From contig CAZTLX010000052.1 in NCBI GenBank assembly GCA_964614575.1, forward strand, positions 1-22,181: a DNA stretch of 22,181 nucleotides, written 5' to 3'. Below are positions 1-5,857 of this stretch, piece after piece. Made by a program: the position numbers and the translations under genes. Source of the stretch: JBGTLW01 sp964614575 (lineage in GTDB: Bacteria > Planctomycetota > Phycisphaerae > Phycisphaerales > Phycisphaeraceae). The notes beneath the pieces were generated by a model. The model made no database searches and was not told the origin of the DNA. It saw only the letters and a program-made list of their open reading frames with translations. Positions within the stretch are counted from its first letter, which is position 1; every line of letters begins with the position of its first letter.

Positions 1-53
1 ATGAACCCTAAAACCCTCTACTTCTGAATGTGCGGAAGACAGGGGGGATTACA
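1..53. mobile_element. Possible terminus of an insertion sequence cut off by the window edge
   Basis: The homology of the neighbouring IS5-type transposase fragment stops abruptly at about position 54. Read on the minus strand, the sequence then continues TGTAATCCCCCCTGTCTTCC, an end that begins TG, is C-rich, and resembles IS3-family terminal repeats as I remember them. The likely reading is that a second element, mostly off the left edge, inserted into the older transposase gene. No transposase of this second element is visible, and target-site duplications cannot be tested because only one junction is in the window. The alternative is a simple deletion junction. Confidence 0.35.
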
Positions 54-206
54 GCTGCCCGAGCGGTTGATGTAGAGGATGGCGTTGATCACCTGGCGCA
101 TGTCTACGCTGCGTGGCCGCCCGCCGGGCAGCGGCTTGGGGATTAAAGAAGTGATGAACTTCCATTGCTCATCGGTCAGGTCCGATGGATAAGACGTCCG
201 TGTCAT
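18..206 (-). pseudogene. Truncated IS5-family transposase, N-terminal fragment
   Basis: The frame reads MTRTSYPSDLTDEQWKFITS, then LIPKPLPGGRPRSVDMRQVI and NAILYINRSG. This is the typical start of IS5-type transposases (DUF4096 region: YPSDLTDEQW, GGRPR, AILY..RSG). In the family the next residues are usually CQWRMLPHDFP; here the frame becomes unrelated and stops after about 14 residues. No catalytic DDE residues are present, so the product would be inactive. ATG at 206 is preferred over an upstream TTG at 224 because family proteins start close to this point. The surrounding bases are richer in A+T than the rest of the window, in keeping with foreign DNA. Confidence 0.7.
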
Positions 207-375
207 GCCGTATTCATCGGCCAAACGAGGGCTTCTCGTACACGTTCTTATGGATAGATTCCTAGTTTTGTCTCAATTTTCATAAGTTCGTCAGGCAGGA
301 CACAGTTGTCCATTCTGCGACCAAAAGCGGACACAACTGCCTCAGTCTTAACCCAATCTTCCCCATCCTGCTTCA

Positions 376-400
376 GGGACCGAAAAAGGGGTCGGGAGTC
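376..400. repeat. REP-like G-rich motif (GGGACCGAAAAAGGGGTCGG)
   Basis: The motif GACCGAAAAAGGGGTCGGGA resembles short motifs (AAAAGGGGTCAGGAG type) that I recall as widely scattered beside Y1/REP-associated tyrosine transposases in planctomycetes and cyanobacteria. Only one copy of this exact form is in the window, so repetitiveness cannot be shown here. Its position in mobile-element debris and next to another such motif (AAAACGGGAC) supports the reading. Confidence 0.3.
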
Positions 401-447
401 GATTTGATGGATTGGGCGATCGGGGATAGGTTCCATCTATGCCTAGA

Positions 448-595
448 CGCGGACGCAGAAAACGGGACAGCGCGGCACGGTGGCCGGATGCCTTGGGCCG
501 CGCGCATCGCGCCGGGGGCATCGTGTTTCACTTAACCGAGGGGGTGACGCAGTCATGCTTGTTAACCACGAACCCGTCCCGTTTTCTGGTCCGCG
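448..595. repeat. Inverted repeat with 20-bp arms around an 80-120 bp core
   Basis: The left arm at 448-468 (CGCGGACGCAGAAAACGGGAC) matches the reverse complement of the right arm at 576-595 with a single extra base. The core holds a smaller inverted pair, GATGCC..GGCATC, near 487-522. The layout is that of a miniature non-autonomous element or a REP-type doublet. No target duplication is obvious and no coding frame inside is credible. Confidence 0.5.
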
Positions 596-664
596 GGCTT
601 CCTTGACGCGGTTGGTCAGGGCGTCGAACGGCCGGGGCGGCGGGGCGGGGTTTGGGCGTTGTGG

Positions 665-1051
665 TCAGCCCATGTGGTAGAAGAATTCTTCGCGGGTGAT
701 TTTGCCGTGTTTAACGGTGTAGAGCCCGGCTTCTTCCATCTGCATGCGTTGGCCTTTCATCGGGCCGGCCTTGGGGGTGATGTCGTAGTTGAAGAGGACG
801 ATGAACCGGTCGCCGTGGGGGAACGGGCCGGAGCAGGAGCCGCCGTGGACCTCGTGGTTATCGATCCACCACTGGTTTTTGCCGCGGATCGCGTCGAGGC
901 CTTGCATCTCCGCGGGCATTGAGCCGTCGGGCGCGGCCATCGCTTCGACCGAGACGATGTCGTCGGCGTAGAGCGTGTTGATCGCGTCGAGGTGCTTGCC
1001 CTGTTGGCACAGGTCAACCAGTTGCTTGCCGAGGGTGTAGGTGTCGGACAT
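665..1051 (-). CDS. SnoaL-like / NTF2-fold protein
   Basis: A 128-residue protein beginning MSDTYTLGKQLVDLCQQGKH. The helical start, the LYADDIVSVEA segment, the WW pair in the middle and the strand-rich C-terminal half (FIVLFNYDIT, AGLYTVKHGKITREEFFY) are the pattern of the SnoaL-like NTF2 superfamily. These are small cone-shaped alpha+beta barrels that bind or isomerise small molecules or serve stress roles; the substrate cannot be read from sequence. The length suits the family. The start is the only ATG that keeps the family N-terminus. It lies 146 nt beyond the AHSA1 gene on the same strand and has a good promoter of its own at 1154-1183, so it can be expressed independently of the arsR unit. 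Confidence 0.8.
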   Translation of the reverse strand: MSDTYTLGKQLVDLCQQGKHLDAINTLYADDIVSVEAMAAPDGSMPAEMQGLDAIRGKNQWWIDNHEVHGGSCSGPFPHGDRFIVLFNYDITPKAGPMKGQRMQMEEAGLYTVKHGKITREEFFYHMG

Positions 1052-1153
1052 GGTGGGGCTCCGAGGAAAAGGCGGAAGGGGAAGGAGGATTACAATCCCG
1101 CCGAAGCTTCGCCCGCTACCGCGTGCGGCGCATCGGCGGGCTTGGGTAGGGGT

Positions 1154-1183
1154 ATATTAATGGTGATGTTTGGTATCTGTCAA
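1154..1183 (-). promoter_or_regulatory. Sigma-70-type promoter for the SnoaL-like gene
   Basis: On the minus strand TTGACA (1183-1178) is followed after 18 bp by TAATAT (1159-1154), inside an A+T-rich island in otherwise GC-rich DNA. The -35 is perfect and the -10 matches well. The expected 5' untranslated region is about 95 nt before the ATG at 1051. Confidence 0.65.
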
Positions 1184-1197
1184 GTATTTTATTTCGG

Positions 1198-1719
1198 TCA
1201 GGAAGCGGCGCCGGTCGGTTGGCCGTACATCGCTTGGCGGGGGTTGATGCCGCGGACGAAGTAGCCGATCGCGCGGAGGGTGGTCCACCAGCCGCCGGTG
1301 TGTTCGCTGCGTTCGCGTGGCGAGTTGAGTCCTTCGTGGGTGAGGATGATCTCGGTGGCGGGGGCGTCGTCGTAGGGGTTGGGGGCGTCGAAGAGCTCGA
1401 TGGTGACGGTGGAGTTGGCCCCGAAGTCGGGCATCTCTTCCCACGACCAGCGGTACACGATGCGTTGGTCGGGCACCAGTTCGAGGAACTCGGCCACGCC
1501 GGTGTGCCTGCCGTCCGGCGCTTCCATCACGATGCGCATCTGGCCGCCGACCTTCGGGTTGATCGTCACTTCGGTGCAGCGGGTGCCAGCGTCGGGCGCG
1601 AACCACTGGCTCATCGCGTCGGGGTTGAGCCAGGCGTCGTACACCTCCGCGCGCGGGGCTCGGACCAGCTTGTGGAGTCGGATGTATTTTTCGGGCTCGG
1701 TGGTGGGGGGCTGGGGCAT
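1198..1719 (-). CDS. AHSA1/SRPBCC-domain protein (START-like fold)
   Basis: A 173-residue protein. After a short polar N-terminus come YIRLHKLVRAPRAEVYDAWL and MSQWFAPDAG, the hallmark start of the SRPBCC/AHSA1 family (activator of Hsp90 ATPase homologue 1-like). Then GGQMRIVMEAPDG, RIVYRWSW and the final helix GGWWTTLRAIGYF follow. Members form a deep hydrophobic pocket. In bacteria they very often sit beside an ArsR-type repressor, as here: arsR ends 23 nt upstream on the same strand, so the two are almost certainly one operon. ATG 1719 is chosen because translation upstream of it reads into intergenic sequence. The ligand is unknown. Confidence 0.85.
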   Translation of the reverse strand: MPQPPTTEPEKYIRLHKLVRAPRAEVYDAWLNPDAMSQWFAPDAGTRCTEVTINPKVGGQMRIVMEAPDGRHTGVAEFLELVPDQRIVYRWSWEEMPDFGANSTVTIELFDAPNPYDDAPATEIILTHEGLNSPRERSEHTGGWWTTLRAIGYFVRGINPRQAMYGQPTGAAS

Positions 1720-1742
1720 GGGTGGGTTCCTTGATTGGGTGG

Positions 1743-2126
1743 TTAGTCGATCGATGCGGTGTCGTCGGATTCCAGAAAATCGGCCAGGGCGTCGAGGCGG
1801 TCGGACCAGAACCGGCGGTAGTAAGCGACCCATTTCGCGGCCTGCTCCAGCGGCTCGGGGTCGAGCACGCAGCGACGCACCCGGCCGTCACGCTCCTGAT
1901 GCAGCAGCCCCGCGCGCTCGAGCACCCGCAGGTGCTTGCTCACCGCGGGCAGGCTCATTTTGAAAGGCTCGGCCAAGTCGCCGACCGGCACACCCGCCGG
2001 CCCGGCCCCGGCCATGCGCGCCAGGATCGCCCGCCGCGTCGGGTCGGCCAACGCCCCGAACGTCCGGTCCATCACGGCCGGGTCGGCTTCAAAAGCGGCG
2101 CGGGCGGCGTCATTAAACTTAACCAT
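1743..2126 (-). CDS. ArsR-family winged-helix transcriptional regulator
   Basis: A 127-residue protein. FGALADPTRRAILARM (about 23-38) is the ArsR-family signature, followed by the recognition region LAEPFKMSLPAVSKHLRVLE (51-70) and the wing LLHQERDGRVRRCVLD. The C-terminal helix (WVAYYRRFWSDRLDALADFL) probably dimerises. No CxC metal site is present in the recognition helix, so this belongs to the non-metal ArsR branch that is co-transcribed with SRPBCC genes. The promoter -10 lies only 7 nt before the ATG, and a 16-bp palindrome covers the start codon, which points to autorepression and a leaderless transcript. Confidence 0.9.
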   Translation of the reverse strand: MVKFNDAARAAFEADPAVMDRTFGALADPTRRAILARMAGAGPAGVPVGDLAEPFKMSLPAVSKHLRVLERAGLLHQERDGRVRRCVLDPEPLEQAAKWVAYYRRFWSDRLDALADFLESDDTASID

Positions 2127-2162
2127 ATGGTTAAATATAAACGGGTGACCCCTCGCTGTCAA
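2119..2162 (-). promoter_or_regulatory. arsR promoter with overlapping operator palindrome
   Basis: On the minus strand TTGACA (2162-2157) is followed after exactly 17 bp by TATATT (2139-2134). The perfect 16-bp palindrome TTAACCATATGGTTAA (2119-2134) begins at the last base of the -10 and contains the arsR start codon (2126-2124). A regulator bound there would block RNA polymerase directly. The predicted transcription start falls at or within about 2 nt of the ATG. Confidence 0.75.
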
Positions 2163-2339
2163 GCGCGGGCTCGGGGGTTCGCCTGATTGTTCCGCCGGCG
2201 TGTGCGGCCCCGCTCGGGGAACCGCGGCTGTGTGGGTAAAATCTCGCATGAAGGCTCGCCTGCCGCCCGCGGGCCGCGCTGGTGATATGGGCGTGATGAT
2301 TCGTTGAGCCGGCCGGTTGGCCGGGAGATGCGAGTTTGT

Positions 2340-2849
2340 ATGAGCCAGGCCGAGTTGTCGGTCACCGGGGACGCGTCGTCGCGAAAGATGGGGAGCTACA
2401 TCACCCGGTTCGGCCGTCTGGTCGAGCCCGGCACGGTGCCGCGCCACGGCGTGATGGGGACGGAGGTCGAGGTGCTGCTGGGCGGGGCGGACACGGCCGA
2501 TCGTTTCGCGCTGTGCCGGATCACCGCCCGGCCGGGCGACGGCGTGCCGATGCACCGCCACATCCGCGAGGATGAAACGTTCATCGTCGTCGAAGGCCGC
2601 CTGCGCGTGGTCGTCGGTGATCACGACGCGGTGATTGGCCCCGGCACGGTGGCGTGCCTGCCGCAGGATCAGTCGCACGGCTGGTGGGTCGCGGGCGATG
2701 AGCCGGCGACGTTCTACGTGCTGGGCACGCCGGCGGGGCTGGACCGGTTCTTCCCCGAGCTCGCGCTGGCTGCCGCGGGCACCCCGCCGCCGATGGATCA
2801 GGTCATCGTCACGTCGCTGCGTTACGGCATCGTGTTTGATGAGGCGTGA
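2340..2849 (+). CDS. Cupin-domain protein
   Basis: A 169-residue single-domain cupin. Cupin motif 1 is intact: G66-x5-H72-x-H74-x4-E79-x6-G, giving three of the usual metal ligands. Motif 2 reads GTVACLPQDQSHGWW, with P108 and the fourth ligand H113, but Asp replaces the usual Gly of PxG. Such proteins bind a divalent metal in a small beta barrel and include dioxygenases, isomerases and sensors; the reaction cannot be assigned. The start at 2340 gives GGGAG a 12-nt spacing; ATG 2328 in frame would leave it only 1 nt away, and a TTG at 2304 is less likely. The channel gene follows 31 nt downstream. Confidence 0.8.
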   Translation: MSQAELSVTGDASSRKMGSYITRFGRLVEPGTVPRHGVMGTEVEVLLGGADTADRFALCRITARPGDGVPMHRHIREDETFIVVEGRLRVVVGDHDAVIGPGTVACLPQDQSHGWWVAGDEPATFYVLGTPAGLDRFFPELALAAAGTPPPMDQVIVTSLRYGIVFDEA

Positions 2850-2866
2850 GCCGGGGGCGATGGCGT

Positions 2867-2872
2867 TACCAT
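2867..2872 (+). promoter_or_regulatory. Possible -10 (TACCAT) close to the channel gene start
   Basis: TACCAT lies 8 nt before the ATG at 2881. No -35 match is visible. It is listed because the same close spacing recurs before several other genes in the window; alone it is weak, and the gene could simply be co-transcribed with the cupin gene. Confidence 0.25.
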
Positions 2873-2880
2873 GTGACGCG

Positions 2881-3405
2881 ATGATCGCCACGCCTTTAGC
2901 CGGGTCGTTGTCGCTGTTGGCCGCGGACCCCGCGCCCGCCCCGACGACGCTGTGGCCCGTGCTGCTGATCGCCGGCGGGGCGACGGCGTTGTGCGTGCTG
3001 CTGCATTTCGAGGCGCTGCGGCTGATGGTCGCCGGGCTCAAACGCTTTGCCCGCTCGCCGCGTGTCGGCATCCTTTCGGTCATCTTCGGCCTGCTCGCGG
3101 TCCACCTGGTCGAGATCGCCATCTACGGCGTGGCCGGGGCACTGCTCATCCACGGGTCGGGCCCGGGCGTCGGGGGGCTCAGCGGCGATTTCACCGGCTC
3201 GACGCTCGATGTCTTCTACTTCTCCGCCGCGGTGTACACGACCGTGGGCTTCGGCGACATCACCCCCGAAGGGCCGATGCGCATCCTCGTCTGCATCGAG
3301 GCCTTGGCCGGGCTGGTGCTGATCACCTGGTCCGCATCGTTCACCTTTCTGGTGATGCAGGGCTACTGGCGCGACCGCCTGGGCATCGCGGGCGGGGGTG
3401 AGTAA
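2881..3405 (+). CDS. Two-pore-helix type potassium channel family protein
   Basis: A 174-residue membrane protein. The selectivity-filter segment YTTVGFGDITPEG (filter TVGFGD, residues 121-126) is diagnostic for the Ion_trans_2 potassium-channel family. Hydrophobic helices are seen at about 24-50, 62-91 and 134-160, with the pore loop between the last two. There is therefore one helix more than the minimal TM-P-TM unit. No RCK/TrkA-N or cyclic-nucleotide domain follows, so any gating domain is absent. It probably works as a tetramer in the cytoplasmic membrane. The ATG at 2881 is preferred because the upstream in-frame reading overlaps the cupin gene. Confidence 0.85.
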   Translation: MIATPLAGSLSLLAADPAPAPTTLWPVLLIAGGATALCVLLHFEALRLMVAGLKRFARSPRVGILSVIFGLLAVHLVEIAIYGVAGALLIHGSGPGVGGLSGDFTGSTLDVFYFSAAVYTTVGFGDITPEGPMRILVCIEALAGLVLITWSASFTFLVMQGYWRDRLGIAGGGE

Positions 3406-3418
3406 GCAAGGCTTCGGG

Positions 3419-3638
3419 GGGCGCGCGGAGGACGCGGACAGCGCGGGGCAAGGCAAGAAAAGCAGTGGTCACGCCAAGCACGCCAAGGGCGGGCAAGGGC
3501 CGCTAAGAAAAGCGCGGGGACTATGCCCGCGTCCCTCGCGTCGTCTCATCCTTGGCGTTGCTTGGCGGCCTTGGCGTGAGATCCTGTCTTGCCCCACAGC
3601 CTGGCTTCCACTGCGTTCGCCGCGAACGCCGCGCGCAG
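3419..3638. repeat. CGCCAAG inverted-repeat element, copy 1 (degenerate, longer)
   Basis: An outer arm (GCGCGCGGAGGACGCGGA) faces its degenerate complement ending CGAACGCCGCGCGC. Inside, ACGCCAAGCACGCCAAGG faces CTTGGCGGCCTTGGCGTGAG. It starts 13 bp after the channel stop codon. At about 220 bp it is longer than the other four copies; the centre carries extra GC-rich sequence and the arms show many mismatches, so this looks like the oldest copy. Confidence 0.8.
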
Positions 3639-3701
3639 CCCTGATCGCACCCATGCGAAAACGCAACGGGGGCGGCCCGCGTGCGGGAGCCGACCTGACG
3701 C

Positions 3702-3707
3702 TACACT
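3702..3707 (+). promoter_or_regulatory. -10-like hexamer (TACACT) before the ABC permease
   Basis: TACACT ends 9 nt before the ATG at 3717, and no Shine-Dalgarno sequence lies between them. A start of transcription about 7 nt after the hexamer would leave almost no untranslated leader. No -35 match is seen. Confidence 0.4.
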
Positions 3708-3716
3708 AAGCGGCTG

Positions 3717-5615
3717 ATGCAAGCGGTTTATCTCTGGTTCTGGCGGCTGCTTCCGGGTAACCCGATGGTGGTCCGGATCGTGCAGGGCGGGTCGAAGCGG
3801 CTGCGCGACTTGTGGCTGCGCATGGGGTATCTCGGCGGGATGATCGGGCTGGTGCTCGTGGGCCTTCTGGCCGGCGGGGGCATGGGGGCCGACAAATCCC
3901 TGGCCGACCTGGCCAAGGCCGGGACGTTTGTCTTCTCGTTCATCGCCTACGGGCAGGTGATCCTCGTGTGCCTGCTCGCGCCGCTGTTCATGGCCGGGGC
4001 CATCGCGTCCGAGCAGTCGGGCAAGACCTACAACATCCTGCTGACCACGCCGCTGTCGAACCTGCAGATCGTGCTCGGGTCGCTGCTGGGGCGGTTGTTC
4101 TTCGTGCTGGCGCTGCTGGTCAGCGGGCTGCCGCTGTTCTCGGTGCTGCTGATCTTCGGCGGGGTGCCGGTGTCCAGCGTGTTCATGGCGTTCGGGCTCG
4201 CGGGGTTGACCGCGGTGTTCGTCGGTTCGGTGGCGATCACGCTCAGCGTCTTCCGCGCCGGCGGGCGCAAGGCGGTGTTCGTGTTCGTGATCTCGATCGC
4301 GGCGTTCCTGGTCGCGACGTATGCGATCGATCTGGCGGTGCTGCGCAACCTGCCCGGCGCGACGGGGAAGACGACGCTGCTGACGACGATCAACCCGCTG
4401 CTGGTGCTCGAGTCGAGCATCAACCGCGCGAACTACGCCCCGCCCACCGCGGAAGAACTGGCCGGCCTGCCCGGGCCGGTGGTGTTTTATCTGGCGCGGC
4501 CGTTCGCGGCGTTTGCCACGCTCACCGCGATCGCCAGCCTGACGATGGTCATCGCCTGTGCCCTGGTGCTGCGGCGGATCGGGCAGGGCGAGAGCCTGTG
4601 GTGGTGGAAGCTCAAGAAGAAGCTGCGCATCGGCCGCACCGCCCGCGTGCGCAAGGCCCGCAGCGTCGGCCGCAACCCCATCGCCTGGCGCGAGAGCCAC
4701 ACCCGCGGCAAAGTCGCGGCGGCCATCCTCGCCCGCTACGGGTTCCTCGTGCTCGGGCTGCTGCTGGCCGTGGCGCTGCTCGCGGCGTACCACTTCGACG
4801 CGCTGCCCCAACTCGCCATCTCGCTGGGCCAGAAGAACGCCGAGGCCGCGCTGTTCCACAACATCCTCATCACGCTGCTGCTGCTGGAGGTCGCGGTCAT
4901 CACGCTCGTCGCGATCTACATGTCCGCCGGGTCGGTGAGCAAGGAGCGGGAGGACGGTACGCTGGACATCATGCTCACCACGCCGATCACGCCCAAGTAT
5001 TACATCTGGGGCAAGCTGCAGGGGCTGGTGCGTTACCTGAGCCTGATGATCGCCGCGCCCGTGGGGACGCTGCTGCTGGCCAGCGCGTACAGCAGCGTCG
5101 GGTACCTCGCGGGCTGGGAGCGGGCGACGTTCGAATTCAAGTACATCCAGCAGTTCGGCGGCGGGGCCAACGTCGCGGCTCGGCCGCTGCTGGTCGAGCC
5201 CGAGGCCGGGCTGCTGCTGGCGATCATGCTCGTGCCGTTCATCGCGCTGTGCGTCGCCGCGGGCATGGGCTGGTCGCTCAAGGCCAAGGGCGTGCTGGGC
5301 GCGGTGGTGCCCACCGTCGCGATCGTCGGCGTCCTCACCCTCATCCTCGGGCTCTGCGGCTACCAGGCCGCGGCCAACATCCCGTTCGTCGGCCCCATCG
5401 TCAACGCCTTCTCGCCCACCACCAACCTCATGATGGTCGTCGATCCCTGGTCCAACGTCAGCGGCTACGCCGAGCACCAACTGGCGCATCGACTGGTCCT
5501 GCTTCTGGGCGCGCTGATCTGTGCCGCGGGCTACAGCGGCATCGTCTATGCCCTCATCCTCGGCATGGTCAAAGGCTTCGACCACACGGTGCGTAAACTC
5601 TCGGGCACGGGGTGA
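3717..5615 (+). CDS. ABC-2 type transporter permease, double-length
   Basis: A 632-residue polytopic membrane protein of the ABC-2/ABC exporter permease type. The family's cytoplasmic coupling motif appears twice: ASEQSGKTYNILLTTP (about 98-113) and SKEREDGTLDIMLTTP (408-423), each followed by a membrane segment starting IVLGSLLGRL or IWGKLQGL. This shows a tandem fusion of two half-permeases in one chain. A basic cytoplasmic linker (about 298-330: KLKKKLRIGR, ARSVGRNPIAWRE) joins the halves. It should therefore form the membrane part of an exporter with a single subunit. No ATPase gene is adjacent; the only one in the window lies 3 kb away on the other strand after two unrelated genes, so pairing is unproven. 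Substrate unknown. Confidence 0.85.
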   Translation: MQAVYLWFWRLLPGNPMVVRIVQGGSKRLRDLWLRMGYLGGMIGLVLVGLLAGGGMGADKSLADLAKAGTFVFSFIAYGQVILVCLLAPLFMAGAIASEQSGKTYNILLTTPLSNLQIVLGSLLGRLFFVLALLVSGLPLFSVLLIFGGVPVSSVFMAFGLAGLTAVFVGSVAITLSVFRAGGRKAVFVFVISIAAFLVATYAIDLAVLRNLPGATGKTTLLTTINPLLVLESSINRANYAPPTAEELAGLPGPVVFYLARPFAAFATLTAIASLTMVIACALVLRRIGQGESLWWWKLKKKLRIGRTARVRKARSVGRNPIAWRESHTRGKVAAAILARYGFLVLGLLLAVALLAAYHFDALPQLAISLGQKNAEAALFHNILITLLLLEVAVITLVAIYMSAGSVSKEREDGTLDIMLTTPITPKYYIWGKLQGLVRYLSLMIAAPVGTLLLASAYSSVGYLAGWERATFEFKYIQQFGGGANVAARPLLVEPEAGLLLAIMLVPFIALCVAAGMGWSLKAKGVLGAVVPTVAIVGVLTLILGLCGYQAAANIPFVGPIVNAFSPTTNLMMVVDPWSNVSGYAEHQLAHRLVLLLGALICAAGYSGIVYALILGMVKGFDHTVRKLSGTG

Positions 5616-5622
5616 GTTATTT

Positions 5623-5808
5623 GGTGCGCGCAGAGTTCGCGGAGAACGCAGGGGAAGGCAGCAAGACATTTGTCACGCCAAGATCGCCAAGAAACGCCAA
5701 GTTGGAAATGAAGGTTTGATCTCAAATCATTGCCTCCGAGGCGCATCTTGGCGGCTTTGGCGTGACCCTCTGCCTTCCCCTGCGTTCTCCGCGAACTCTG
5801 CGCGCACC
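5623..5808. repeat. CGCCAAG inverted-repeat element, copy 2
   Basis: This is the best-preserved copy at its ends: the outer arms (39 bases each, 5623-5661 and 5770-5808) are perfect reverse complements. The inner arm holds three CGCCAAG heptamers separated by 2 and 3 bases (5674-5699). It begins 7 bp after the permease stop codon and ends 34 bp before the nadA -10. The roughly 35-bp centre is A+T-richer and unlike the other copies. Confidence 0.9.
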
Positions 5809-5842
5809 TGTCCCCGAATTCGCCTCTCGCGCGCGACTCACC

Positions 5843-5848
5843 TAAAAT
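5843..5848 (+). promoter_or_regulatory. -10-like hexamer (TAAAAT) before nadA
   Basis: TAAAAT ends 9 nt before the nadA ATG at 5858, the same distance as TACACT before the permease gene. There is no Shine-Dalgarno sequence in between, which suggests a very short or absent leader. The -35 region is not recognisable (TTCGCC at 18 bp is a poor match). Confidence 0.45.
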
Positions 5849-5857
5849 ACTTTGTTC

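Larger units (their letters stand above)
225..664. other. Gene-free mobile-element debris
   Basis: I see no convincing gene in these 440 bases. The first part (about 240-440) is less GC-rich than the rest of the window and includes an imperfect inverted repeat at 293-342 (AGGCAG..TTGTCC against GGACACAACTGCCT). A G-rich motif lies near 376-400 and a long-spaced inverted repeat at 448-595. A 62-codon minus-strand frame (248-436) has no family resemblance that I can recognise and runs through the palindromic motifs, so it is not called as a gene. The stretch after 600 is G-rich and featureless. Confidence 0.5.

Noticed and set aside
248..436. Small minus-strand frame of 62 codons in the mobile-element debris
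   Set aside because: No family resemblance, no ribosome binding site, and it reads through palindromic motifs.
1097..1140. CCCGCCGA..TCGGCGGG as a terminator of the AHSA1 transcript
   Set aside because: The 28-bp loop is long, and no U-run follows on the minus strand.
1743..3122. A 459-codon minus-strand frame that would give ArsR a 330-residue N-terminal extension
   Set aside because: The extension runs antisense through the cupin and channel genes and through the promoter and operator; family length and the promoter place the start at 2126.
3546..5669. A 707-codon open frame on the minus strand opposite the ABC permease
   Set aside because: It is a shadow of GC-rich codon use: composition is dominated by Arg, His, Gln and Asp with no family motif, and the plus-strand frame is a clear membrane permease.
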